64,000 nucleotides of DNA, taken from positions 18,084 to 82,083 of the forward strand of contig NZ_JAQUCA010000012.1 in the NCBI RefSeq assembly GCF_028686475.1, in the 5' to 3' direction. This DNA comes from Giesbergeria sp. Its GTDB lineage: Bacteria; Pseudomonadota; Gammaproteobacteria; Burkholderiales; Burkholderiaceae_C. This document shows, piece after piece, positions 27,852 through 35,635 of this stretch. How positions within the stretch are numbered: position 1 is the first letter of the stretch; each line of letters begins with the position of its first letter. A model generated the notes under the pieces. The model was not told the DNA's origin and ran no database searches. It saw only the letters and a list, made by a program, of their open reading frames with translations. A program made the translations under genes and the position numbers.

Positions 27852-30269
27852 TTGCCCGACCTGCTTCGCACTCCCTTTTCATCGGTGCGTTTTTCTGCCC
27901 GTAACGCCCCCAGTTTATTGTGGGCACCGGTGCCGCAGTGGGCGGCTGTTTGGTGTTTGTGGCCTTGTTTGGCCTTGGCCCAAGAGGGGGATGCGCCCGT
28001 GGAGCCCGCCACGCCAGCGCCCTTGGTTTTGCGCGCCAGCAGCCAGCTACAAGAGACCATTCCAGACGCAGTGCGCGCGCAGATGCCTGCCTTTGTCTCG
28101 GCAGAGCATCTCGAAGGCCAGCCCGATGTGCGCGCCGTGCTGGAGGGTGATGCCGAGTTGCGCCGCGCCGACACCGTGATTCGCGCCCAGCGCATGGAAT
28201 ACACCGTGCCCGAAGACTTTTTGCAGGCGCAGGGCCAAGTGCGTATCAACCGGGCAGGCAATGTCTATGAAGGCACGCTGCTAGAACTGCGCGTGAACGC
28301 CTTTGAAGGCTTTTTTGACCAAGCCCGCTACCAATTTTTACGCAATGCCGCCCACGGCGAGGCCGCACGGGTTGATTTTTTAGACCGTGACCGCTCCATC
28401 GTGCGCCAAGCCACCTACACCACCTGCCAGCGCACCGACGAGGCTACTTGGAAGCCCGGCTGGATGTTGCGCGCCGACAATATCCACCTTGATATGGCCG
28501 AAGAGGTGGGCCGGGCCGAAGGCGCTGTGCTGGAGTTTCAGGGCGTGCCGATTTTGCCCTTGCCCTACATCAGCTTTCCGCTGTCGGATAAACGCAAATC
28601 GGGCCTGTTGCCGCCCACAATTGGTATCAACAGCATCAATGGCCTAGAGTACGAGCAACCTTATTACTGGAACATCGCCCCCAACCGCGATGCCACCTTG
28701 CGCGCGGCCATTATGGCCAAGCGTGGCTTGCAAGCCGGGGCCGAGTTCCGCTACCTAGAGCCAAGCTACCAAGGCACCCTGCATGGCGAGTTTCTGCCCT
28801 CCGACCGGCTACGCCACCGAGACCGCTGGAGCTATGGCATCAAGCACCAAGCGGGCATCCCTAGCCCTCTGGGCGGTATCGGCCTGAACCTGAATTTAGA
28901 GCGCGTCAGTGATGATGCCTACTGGCGCGATTTCTCGCGTGCGGGTACGCAACTGACCCAGCGTTTATTGCCCGCAGATGCCCAACTCAGTTGGAATGCG
29001 GGTGATATGGGCTTGCAACTGCGTACCCTCAAATGGCAAACCTTGCAGGATGTGACGGCCCCCATCGTGCCGCCCTACGACCGGCTACCGCAATTGCACT
29101 GGCGTTATGCGCCGCCACAGTGGGGCGTGTTCGATGTCAACCTAGAGGCTGATGCCACGCGCTTTCAGGCGCAGCGCAGCCTGACCGGCCAACCCAATGC
29201 CACCCGCAGCTATGCCTTGGCCCAAATCAGCCGCCCCTATCTGGCCGCTGCTGGGTTTTTAGTGCCCAAACTGCAACTGCACGCCACGCAATACGAGTTT
29301 GACAGCCCACTGGCCGATGCGCGCCGCTCTTACAGCCGCGTGTTGCCCACCTTCAGCTTGGATAGCGGTTTGGTGTTTGAACGCGATGCCAGCTATTTTG
29401 GGCGCAACTTTCTGCAAACGCTGGAGCCGCGCGCTTTTTACACCTATACCCCCTACCGCGACCAGCGCCTGTTGCCGGTCTATGACACGGCCGCCAACGA
29501 TTTCAACTTTGCCACCATCTACACCGAAAACGCCTTTGGCGGCCACGACCGCTTGGCCGACAACAACCTGCTCACTTTGGGCGTGACCACCCGCCTGCTA
29601 GACCCAAGCACCGGGGCCGAGGCAGCGCGCTTTGGCATTGCCCAGCGCCTGCGCTTTTCGGACCAAAACGTGACCTTGCCGGGCGCACCAGCGCTGGACG
29701 AGCGCCTGTCTGATTTGCTGTTGGGTGCTGGCGTGCAATGGACACCGCAGTGGGGCTTAGATTCGACGGTGCAGTTCAACCCCAAAACCAGCCAGTCCAT
29801 TCGTACTACGGTGGGCGCGCGTTACAGCCCCAGCCATTACCGCACCGTCAATGCCGCCTACCGGCTGCAACGCGGCACCAGCGAGCAATTGGATGTCGGC
29901 TGGCAATGGCCGCTCAATGATTTGTGGGGCGACAAGGGGCTAGATTTGGGGCCAGGCCGTGGCCAAGGTGGGGGCCGCTGGTACAGCGTGGGCCGCCTCA
30001 ATTACAGTCTGCAAGACCGCAAATTGGTCGATACCGTGGTCGGGCTAGAGTACGACAGCTGCTGCTGGATTGGCCGCGTGGTATTAGAGCGCCTGCAAAA
30101 CACCCTCCAGAGCAGCAACACCCGGCTGCTGTTTCAACTAGAGTTTATCGGCTTCTCGCGCCTGACGCTGGGTTCTAACCCACTCACCAGCCTGAAACAA
30201 AATATCCCACGCTACCAGTATCTGCGTGAACAAGTCAGTACGCCCAGCCGCTTCAGCAACTACGACTGA
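27852..30269 (+). CDS. lptD: LPS-assembly protein LptD
   Basis: LptD is the outer-membrane barrel that, with LptE, places lipopolysaccharide in the outer leaflet. The roughly 805-residue precursor has a signal sequence ending near LALAQ. It has an OstA/LptA-like beta-jellyroll (LEGDAELRRADTVIRAQRMEYTV ... QGQVRINRAGNVYEG) and a long barrel domain (LPYISFPLSDKRKSGLLPP ... ARYSPSHYRTVNAAYR ...), with the adjacent cysteine pair DSCCW near the C-terminus. The start is uncertain: the frame opens with TTG at 27852 and a GTG about 11 codons on is also possible, with no clear ribosome site for either. It leads the lptD-surA-rsmA unit. Confidence 0.93.
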   Translation: MPDLLRTPFSSVRFSARNAPSLLWAPVPQWAAVWCLWPCLALAQEGDAPVEPATPAPLVLRASSQLQETIPDAVRAQMPAFVSAEHLEGQPDVRAVLEGDAELRRADTVIRAQRMEYTVPEDFLQAQGQVRINRAGNVYEGTLLELRVNAFEGFFDQARYQFLRNAAHGEAARVDFLDRDRSIVRQATYTTCQRTDEATWKPGWMLRADNIHLDMAEEVGRAEGAVLEFQGVPILPLPYISFPLSDKRKSGLLPPTIGINSINGLEYEQPYYWNIAPNRDATLRAAIMAKRGLQAGAEFRYLEPSYQGTLHGEFLPSDRLRHRDRWSYGIKHQAGIPSPLGGIGLNLNLERVSDDAYWRDFSRAGTQLTQRLLPADAQLSWNAGDMGLQLRTLKWQTLQDVTAPIVPPYDRLPQLHWRYAPPQWGVFDVNLEADATRFQAQRSLTGQPNATRSYALAQISRPYLAAAGFLVPKLQLHATQYEFDSPLADARRSYSRVLPTFSLDSGLVFERDASYFGRNFLQTLEPRAFYTYTPYRDQRLLPVYDTAANDFNFATIYTENAFGGHDRLADNNLLTLGVTTRLLDPSTGAEAARFGIAQRLRFSDQNVTLPGAPALDERLSDLLLGAGVQWTPQWGLDSTVQFNPKTSQSIRTTVGARYSPSHYRTVNAAYRLQRGTSEQLDVGWQWPLNDLWGDKGLDLGPGRGQGGGRWYSVGRLNYSLQDRKLVDTVVGLEYDSCCWIGRVVLERLQNTLQSSNTRLLFQLEFIGFSRLTLGSNPLTSLKQNIPRYQYLREQVSTPSRFSNYD

Positions 30270-30284
30270 GAAGAATTTTTTGCC

Positions 30285-31673
30285 ATGAACCACCGTGTCT
30301 TTGCCTTGGGACTGGCCTGTTTGGCCTCTTTTGCCACCTTGGGGGCCAACGCACAAGGCTTGCGCGCTGCGCCTGCTGGTGGCAGCAGCCCCAGTTTGTC
30401 GCGCGCCTTGTCTGCACCGCTGGCCTTGCCCACCGCCACCGCCCGCCCTGCCGTGCGCCAAGCCGATTACATCGTGGCCGTGGTCAACTCGGAGCCTATC
30501 ACCTACAACGAGCTGCAAACCCGGCTGGCCAGAGTGTTGCAACAACTGGCCGGTCAACCCAACCCACCACCGCGCGCCCTGATAGAGCGCGAAGTGCTAG
30601 AGCGCCTGATTTTGGAAAAAATCCAATTACAGCAAGCTGAGCAAAACGGCATCAAGGTCGATGACTTGGCCGTGACCCAAGCCGAGCAATTGGTGGCCAG
30701 CCAAAACAGCGTTAGCCGCGAAGAAATGCTGCACCGCTTGGCCCAAGATGGGGTGACACCCGAGCGTTTCCGCCAAGACCTGCGCCGCCAGCTATTGCAA
30801 CAGCGCCTGCGCGAGCGCGAAGTCGATGCGCGCGTGCGCGTGACGGATGTCGAGGCCGATGCCTTCCTGCGCGAACAAACCGGCGGCCAAGCGCTGGCCG
30901 TAGAACTCAACCTAGGTCACATCCTGATAGCCGTACCCGAAAACCCCAGCCCCGAAGGGCTGGCCCAGCGCCAAGCCTTGGCGCAACAGGTGGCCGAGCA
31001 AGCGCGCGTTGGGGCAGATTTTGCAGCGCTGGCGCGTGAGCATTCCGCTGGCCCCGAGCGCGCCCAAGGCGGCCTGATGGGGCTGCGCCCGGCGGAGCGT
31101 TACCCGGAACTGTTCGCTCAGGCGGTGCAAAACCTGTCTATTGGTGGCGTGGCGGGACCACTGCGTTCGGCGGCGGGTTTCCACATCCTGAAGGTGGTGG
31201 ACAAGGCCAGCAACAGCAAACTGCCGCCGATTACGCAAAACCGCGCGCGCCATATCTTGCTGCGCGCCACACCGCAACTGAGCGAGGCCGCTGCTGCCGC
31301 GCGTTTGGCCGATTACCGCCGCCGCGTGCTGGCCGGACAGGCCGATTTCGCTGATTTGGCGCGCGAACACTCGCAAGATGGCAGCGCTAAAGAAGGCGGC
31401 GATTTGGGTTGGGCCGCACCGGGGCGCTACGTGCCCGAGTTTGAAGCGGTACTCAATGCGCTGCAACCGGGCGAAATCAGCCAGCCCTTGGCATCGCGTT
31501 TTGGTGTCCACCTTATCCAACTGATGGAACGCCGCCAAGTGCAACCCAGCCCGCGTGAGCAACGCGAAATGGCGCGCTACGCCCTGCGCGAGAAAAAAAC
31601 CGAAGACGCTTACCGCCAGTGGGCGCAAGAACTGCGCGCCCGCGCCTATGTTGAATACCGCGACGCCCCCTAA
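30285..31673 (+). CDS. surA: Periplasmic chaperone/peptidyl-prolyl isomerase SurA
   Basis: SurA escorts unfolded outer-membrane proteins, LptD among them. The 462-residue precursor has a signal peptide (cut near ANAQG), the SurA N-domain (DYIVAVVNSEPITYNELQ ... LERLILEKIQLQQAEQNGI) and two parvulin domains (about 205-305 with LNLGHILIAVPENPS, and 320-420 with RARHILLRATPQLSEA and GGDLGWAAPG). It starts 15 bases after the lptD stop and is followed after 12 bases by rsmA, consistent with a single transcript. Confidence 0.95.
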   Translation: MNHRVFALGLACLASFATLGANAQGLRAAPAGGSSPSLSRALSAPLALPTATARPAVRQADYIVAVVNSEPITYNELQTRLARVLQQLAGQPNPPPRALIEREVLERLILEKIQLQQAEQNGIKVDDLAVTQAEQLVASQNSVSREEMLHRLAQDGVTPERFRQDLRRQLLQQRLREREVDARVRVTDVEADAFLREQTGGQALAVELNLGHILIAVPENPSPEGLAQRQALAQQVAEQARVGADFAALAREHSAGPERAQGGLMGLRPAERYPELFAQAVQNLSIGGVAGPLRSAAGFHILKVVDKASNSKLPPITQNRARHILLRATPQLSEAAAAARLADYRRRVLAGQADFADLAREHSQDGSAKEGGDLGWAAPGRYVPEFEAVLNALQPGEISQPLASRFGVHLIQLMERRQVQPSPREQREMARYALREKKTEDAYRQWAQELRARAYVEYRDAP

Positions 31674-31685
31674 GCGCCCATCTTG

Positions 31686-32447
31686 ATGAAACACATACCC
31701 CGCAAACGCTTCGGTCAGCATTTTCTGTCTGACCGGGGCATCATTGATGCCATCGTCGATGCCATAGACCCGCAACCGGGCCAGTCGGTGGTAGAGATTG
31801 GCCCCGGCTTGGCTGCCCTGACCCAGCCCTTGGTCGAGCGCCTAGGCCGCCTGACGGTGATTGAGCTGGACCGCGATTTGGCATTGCGCCTGCGCCTGCA
31901 CAGCCAGCTCAACGTGATTGAATCCGATGTGCTGAAAGTGGATTTTGCCCAAGTAGCGCAAACGCTGGCCGCGCCCCAAATCCGCGTGGTGGGCAACCTG
32001 CCCTACAACATCTCTACGCCGATTTTGTTCCACCTGCTGCCCTTTGTGGATGTGATTGCCGACCAGCACTTTATGCTGCAAAAGGAAGTGATAGACCGCA
32101 TGGTGGCCCACCCCGCCACCAGCGACTATGGCCGCCTCTCGGTGATGCTGCAATGGCGTTATGCGATGGAAAACGTGCTGTTTGTCCCGCCCGAGAGTTT
32201 TGACCCGCCACCGCGTGTAGACAGCGCGGTGGTTCGCATGGTGCCGCGCGCTCAGCCCGTGGCCCTGAACCCCAAATTGCTAGAAACGCTGGTGCAGGTA
32301 GCCTTTAGCCAACGGCGCAAACTCTTGCGCCACACCTTGGGGCGCTGGCTGGACGAAAAAGGCTTTACCGGCCAGTTTGATGTGCAACGCCGCGCCGAAG
32401 AAGTGCCGGTGGCCGAATTTGTCGCCTTGGCGGCCAGCCTGAGTTAG
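31686..32447 (+). CDS. rsmA: 16S rRNA dimethyladenosine transferase RsmA (KsgA)
   Basis: RsmA dimethylates two adjacent adenines in helix 45 of 16S rRNA, a late quality step of 30S assembly. In 253 residues it has [13 protein letters not shown] motif [24 protein letters not shown], the catalytic NLPYNIS, and the C-terminal [13 protein letters not shown]. The ATG at 31686 gives the standard [11 protein letters not shown] start. It is the third gene of the lptD unit. The pdxA gene found between surA and rsmA in enterobacteria is absent here. Confidence 0.96.
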   Translation: MKHIPRKRFGQHFLSDRGIIDAIVDAIDPQPGQSVVEIGPGLAALTQPLVERLGRLTVIELDRDLALRLRLHSQLNVIESDVLKVDFAQVAQTLAAPQIRVVGNLPYNISTPILFHLLPFVDVIADQHFMLQKEVIDRMVAHPATSDYGRLSVMLQWRYAMENVLFVPPESFDPPPRVDSAVVRMVPRAQPVALNPKLLETLVQVAFSQRRKLLRHTLGRWLDEKGFTGQFDVQRRAEEVPVAEFVALAASLS

Positions 32448-32477
32448 GCCTATCAGACGGAAGTACTAGACAATCCT

Positions 32478-32490
32478 ACTCCTAGGGAGT
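32478..32490. promoter_or_regulatory. Possible operator of the downstream toxin-antitoxin pair
   Basis: ACTCC-TAG-GGAGT is a small perfect inverted repeat twelve bases before the toxin start. Antitoxins of this HTH class repress their own operon through such palindromes. The repeat also contains the likely ribosome site, so its role is uncertain. Confidence 0.35.
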
Positions 32491-32501
32491 ATCGTCCGCG
32501 C

Positions 32502-32813
32502 ATGCTAACAGTCGTTCAAACGATGCTCTTTCAGAAGCAATGGCCGCTCTATTGGACAGAGGAAGAGAGAGGTGCTTTTGCCGCTTACATTGCTGATCAC
32601 CCGACTGCCGGAGATGTTGTGCCCGAATCTGGTGGTATTCGCAAGGTGCGATGGTCTCGGACTGGTTCGGGCAAATCTGGTGGTGTGCGGGTGATTTACT
32701 TCACTCGCACAGTAAATGGTGAGGTCGTTTTACTGACGCTTTATGCCAAGTCGAAAACAGATAACCTCACAGGCCCCAAGCTCAAGGAGATTCGACGTGC
32801 CCTCGAAGAATAA
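32502..32813 (+). CDS. RelE/HigB-type toxin
   Basis: This 103-residue protein resembles HigB2/RelE-superfamily mRNA interferases, which cut mRNA on the ribosome. Family signs are the RKVRWSRTGSGKSGGVRVIYF strand pair, followed by VVLLTLYAKSKTDNLT and the terminal helix LKEIRRALE. Toxin-first order with an HTH antitoxin behind it is typical of higBA. GGGAG precedes the ATG. Codon use is less GC-biased than in the flanking rsmA, consistent with horizontal acquisition. The antitoxin gene overlaps its last 17 bases. Confidence 0.88.
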   Translation: MLTVVQTMLFQKQWPLYWTEEERGAFAAYIADHPTAGDVVPESGGIRKVRWSRTGSGKSGGVRVIYFTRTVNGEVVLLTLYAKSKTDNLTGPKLKEIRRALEE

Positions 32814-33111
32814 GCCCCTCACCGACAAAGAACTGGCTGCATACGAAGCTGAACGTGACCTTGCCGCAGACCTGCTCCAGGCTATCTACGAAATGAAGTC
32901 TAGTCAGCTCAATGTGGTGACTTCACCTGTCATCGAAGCACGCAAAAAGACGGGTCTTTCTCAATCCCAGTTTGCAGCACTCATGGGCGTTTCCGTACGA
33001 ACGCTGCAAGGTTGGGAGCAAGGACGCAAGCAGCCTAGCGGTGCAGCCCGCACTTTGCTCGCAATTGCCAGCACCAATCCCAAGGCCGTGCTTGCCGTTG
33101 TAGGTCAATAG
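32797..33111 (+). CDS. HTH-type antitoxin, HigA/XRE family
   Basis: The 104-residue partner of the preceding toxin has a helical N-terminal part (KELAAYEAERDLAADLLQAI) and a Cro/C1-type helix-turn-helix (ARKKTGLSQSQFAALMGVSVRTLQGWEQGRKQPSG). The chosen start is the GTG at 32797, with AAGGAG six bases upstream. An earlier in-frame ATG lies deep inside the toxin gene. The overlap with the toxin implies translational coupling. The protein should neutralise the toxin and repress the operon. Confidence 0.88.
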   Translation: MPSKNKPLTDKELAAYEAERDLAADLLQAIYEMKSSQLNVVTSPVIEARKKTGLSQSQFAALMGVSVRTLQGWEQGRKQPSGAARTLLAIASTNPKAVLAVVGQ

Positions 33112-33179
33112 CGCAGCATAACCAGTGCCTAACCCGGCGCTCAAGCGGACGGCCTCCAGCTGCCGCTTACCTTGATTCG

Positions 33180-34082
33180 TTAATCCCCCGCGCAGGGGCG
33201 CAAGGTTTTGCCAGCCAAAGCCGGGCGCAAAGTGCTGGCGATGCGCTGGCGGGCATCGGGGGCCACGGTGGGTAGGCGTAACACAAAAGCCGGGGTTTCG
33301 GCGCGCTCTTGCACCACCTTGGCACTGCGTATGCCTTTGGCGTTGAGTTGAGCCAAGGCACGTTCGCCCGCCTCCTCGCTGGAGTAGCGGCCCAAAGACA
33401 GGCCCGGCTCCAGGGCGGCGATGCGTGGGCGGTCGTAGCTGATGTTGCGCTCTTGCAGCTCTTTGCGCTTTTTGTTCAGCGATTCAAGGTCCGGAAAGCG
33501 CCCCATATAGACCATCCAGCGTCCGGGCAAGGTGGCGCTGCTAAGGTTCCAACTGCCCGCAGGCAATCCACCCAAGGCTTTACGCAGCACTTCGGCTTGG
33601 GCCGTGTTGAAGGCACCCGCTTGCAAACAAATGGTGGGGGGGGCAGCAGGCTTGACTTCCTGCTTGACTTCTTTTTTGGCCACGGGTGCCGCTGCTGCCG
33701 CTGCGGCTGTGACTGCTGCCGCTGCTGGCACCGCCGCCGCCAGTGCTGGCAAGGGTGCAGGCGGCGTTGCGGGTGCGGCGCTGGCGGCCACGGGCGCAGT
33801 GGCTGGCTCTGTGGGGGGGGTAATCGTAGGCAGCTGTGGCTCTATCGTTGCAGGGGGCGCCTCCAGCGCTGGATCCGGTTCAACAGCTTCTTCTTCGGTG
33901 CTGGCGGCCAGCGCGCCTGCTTTAGGCACGATACGCAGGGCTTCGGGGTGCAGTTGCTGGGCCACGCGCTGCGGCTCAGACTCGGTGGCTGTCGTGGTGT
34001 TGCCCAGCGGCAGCAGCCCATGTGACCAAGCGTAGTAGCCAGCATTGGCCAGCGCCAAAATTAAAACGGTAGAACGTAACAT
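33180..34082 (-). CDS. SPOR-like membrane-anchored protein
   Basis: A protein of about 300 residues with one N-terminal membrane helix (LRSTVLILALANAGYYAWS). It continues with an Ala/Pro-rich low-complexity periplasmic stretch (about 70-150) and a C-terminal domain with sporulation-related repeat features (CLQAGAFNTAQAEVLRKAL ... RWMVYMGRFPDLESLNKKRKEL). It probably binds cell-wall glycan. The ATG at 34082 puts the helix at the N-terminus; a GTG four codons upstream is an alternative. It lies 15 bases after birA on the same strand. Confidence 0.78.
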   Translation of the reverse strand: MLRSTVLILALANAGYYAWSHGLLPLGNTTTATESEPQRVAQQLHPEALRIVPKAGALAASTEEEAVEPDPALEAPPATIEPQLPTITPPTEPATAPVAASAAPATPPAPLPALAAAVPAAAAVTAAAAAAAPVAKKEVKQEVKPAAPPTICLQAGAFNTAQAEVLRKALGGLPAGSWNLSSATLPGRWMVYMGRFPDLESLNKKRKELQERNISYDRPRIAALEPGLSLGRYSSEEAGERALAQLNAKGIRSAKVVQERAETPAFVLRLPTVAPDARQRIASTLRPALAGKTLRPCAGD

Positions 34083-34097
34083 GGCAACAAACACGCC

Positions 34098-34982
34098 TCA
34101 GATGGACAAAGTGGCGGCAGCATAGGCCGGGCGTACACTGACTTCAGCGCTGGTGATGTGCTGCATTCCTTGGGTCGTCATGACGCGCAAGGCCCCATCT
34201 TCGCCCACGCCGTGCGCGCTGCCGGTTTGGCCATCGCTTAACACCACGCTGCGGTTTTGCAGTGCATCACGCACCTCAAACCGTGCCTGTATCGGGGCAA
34301 AACCATAGGCTTCAAAAGATTGCAGCATCGCCACCAGCGCGGGCACGACTTGCAGCAAAGCACCAGGGGCATCCATCTCGGCATGAATTTCTTGCAGGCA
34401 AGCCGCTGGCAAAGACAGCCCGGTGCTGTCTTGGGGACGCAGGTTCAGGCCGATACCAATCACCACATAGCGGGTGGCCGCTGGGCGTGTCGGGTGGCGG
34501 GCATCGGTTTGCATCGGCACAAAATTGGCGGTCTCGACCAAAATGCCGCCCAATTTGCGGTCACTGCGGCCATCACACAGCCACAAATCATTGGGCCATT
34601 TGAGGCACAGGCGCGGTTGGCCACTGCCCAAAGGGGGCAACACGGCTTGCAGGCTCTCGGCCACGCTCACGCCCACCGCCAGCGACAAGCCCGACCAGTC
34701 TTGTGGTGCCAATGGCAACCCCAGCGAGAACAGCAAAGAATCGCCCAGCTGGCCCAGCCATTGGCGGCCCAAGCGCCCCCGCCCGGCGGTTTGCTGTTCG
34801 GCCACCAGCAAAATCGGCTCGCACTGGCCAGCGCGCGCGCGGCGCATCAGCTCGGAGTTGCTCGAATCAATGCGCGGCAGCACTTCGACGCTAAAGCTCG
34901 GCCATTGTGGCGCGATGGCCTCCCACAGGGCTTCGGCGGGCCAGCGCAGGGGTGGAGTTTGGGTTTGAGGTTGCTGGCTCAT
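34098..34982 (-). CDS. birA: Biotin--[acetyl-CoA-carboxylase] ligase
   Basis: BirA attaches biotin to the carboxyl carrier protein of acetyl-CoA carboxylase. The 294-residue protein has EVLPRIDSSNSELMRRA, the biotin-binding AEQQTAGRGRLGRQW, LKWPNDLWLCDGRSDRKLGGILVE and the C-terminal SH3-like domain. No DNA-binding HTH precedes the catalytic domain, so this is a class I, non-regulatory BirA. Its ATG overlaps the TGA of the SET gene as ATGA. Confidence 0.94.
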   Translation of the reverse strand: MSQQPQTQTPPLRWPAEALWEAIAPQWPSFSVEVLPRIDSSNSELMRRARAGQCEPILLVAEQQTAGRGRLGRQWLGQLGDSLLFSLGLPLAPQDWSGLSLAVGVSVAESLQAVLPPLGSGQPRLCLKWPNDLWLCDGRSDRKLGGILVETANFVPMQTDARHPTRPAATRYVVIGIGLNLRPQDSTGLSLPAACLQEIHAEMDAPGALLQVVPALVAMLQSFEAYGFAPIQARFEVRDALQNRSVVLSDGQTGSAHGVGEDGALRVMTTQGMQHITSAEVSVRPAYAAATLSI

Positions 34983-35509
34983 ACGCTATCGCCTTGCTCC
35001 TGAAAACTGCCAGGCATCGGGGGCCGCCAGCCGCGCTTGGGGGCCAGCAAGGTGCCCCGGCAGACACTGCTGCCACAGTAGCAAGGGTATTGGGCTTTGA
35101 GTTTGGCGGTGTAGCGCTCCTCGATGATGAGGCCATAGTCGTAGTTCAGCTCTTCGCCTGCCGCAATTGCTTGCAAGGCGGTGATAAAAATACGCCCACC
35201 GCGCTCATCGGCGTAGCAGTTGGGTTGGCAGCTGTGGTTAATCCAACGCGCGGAGTTGCCCCCCACCAAGGCATCAATCACCCGGTCTTCGTCAATGTGA
35301 AAATAAAAGGTGTGGTTGGGTTGCAGCGGGTCGTGGGGGTGGCGGTTTTGCGCCTCCTCCCAGCTGATAATTTGGCCGGTGTATTCGATAATCACTTCGC
35401 CCGGTGCAATGTCTTGCAGGGCAAATACGCCTTTGCCATGCACCCCCGAGCGGCGGGTCTGGATGCGGCGGCGCGCAGAAGGGCTGATAGGAGGCGCGGT
35501 GCGGGGCAT
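34979..35509 (-). CDS. SET-domain protein (putative protein-lysine methyltransferase)
   Basis: The 176-residue protein is almost entirely a SET domain: TRRSGVHGKGVFALQDIAPGEVIIEYTGQIIS at the start, then ARWINHSCQPNCYADE (pseudoknot with Asn-His), AGEELNYDYG, and a cysteine cluster CYCGSSVCRG resembling the post-SET zinc site. SET proteins methylate lysines with S-adenosylmethionine; the bacterial targets are mostly unknown. It shares a four-base overlap with birA. Confidence 0.9.
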   Translation of the reverse strand: MPRTAPPISPSARRRIQTRRSGVHGKGVFALQDIAPGEVIIEYTGQIISWEEAQNRHPHDPLQPNHTFYFHIDEDRVIDALVGGNSARWINHSCQPNCYADERGGRIFITALQAIAAGEELNYDYGLIIEERYTAKLKAQYPCYCGSSVCRGTLLAPKRGWRPPMPGSFQEQGDSV

Positions 35510-35534
35510 AGCAAAACTCTGTTAAGTTTAATGG

Positions 35535-35563
35535 GCACACATGCGCGTGCGCGTGTACGCGCG
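35535..35563. other. 29-bp alternating purine-pyrimidine tract upstream of topB
   Basis: Every base from 35535 to 35563 alternates purine and pyrimidine, mostly GC and GT steps (for example GCGCGTGCGCGTGTACGCGC). Such tracts can adopt Z-DNA under negative supercoiling. It lies in the 126-bp gap between the divergent SET and topB genes. Confidence 0.6.
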
Positions 35564-35635
35564 AAAACCCAGATTGTAGGAGCGCCCGGCCAACATAGCC
35601 GGTGCCTCCATTTTCCGATAGAGAGAAATTAGCCC

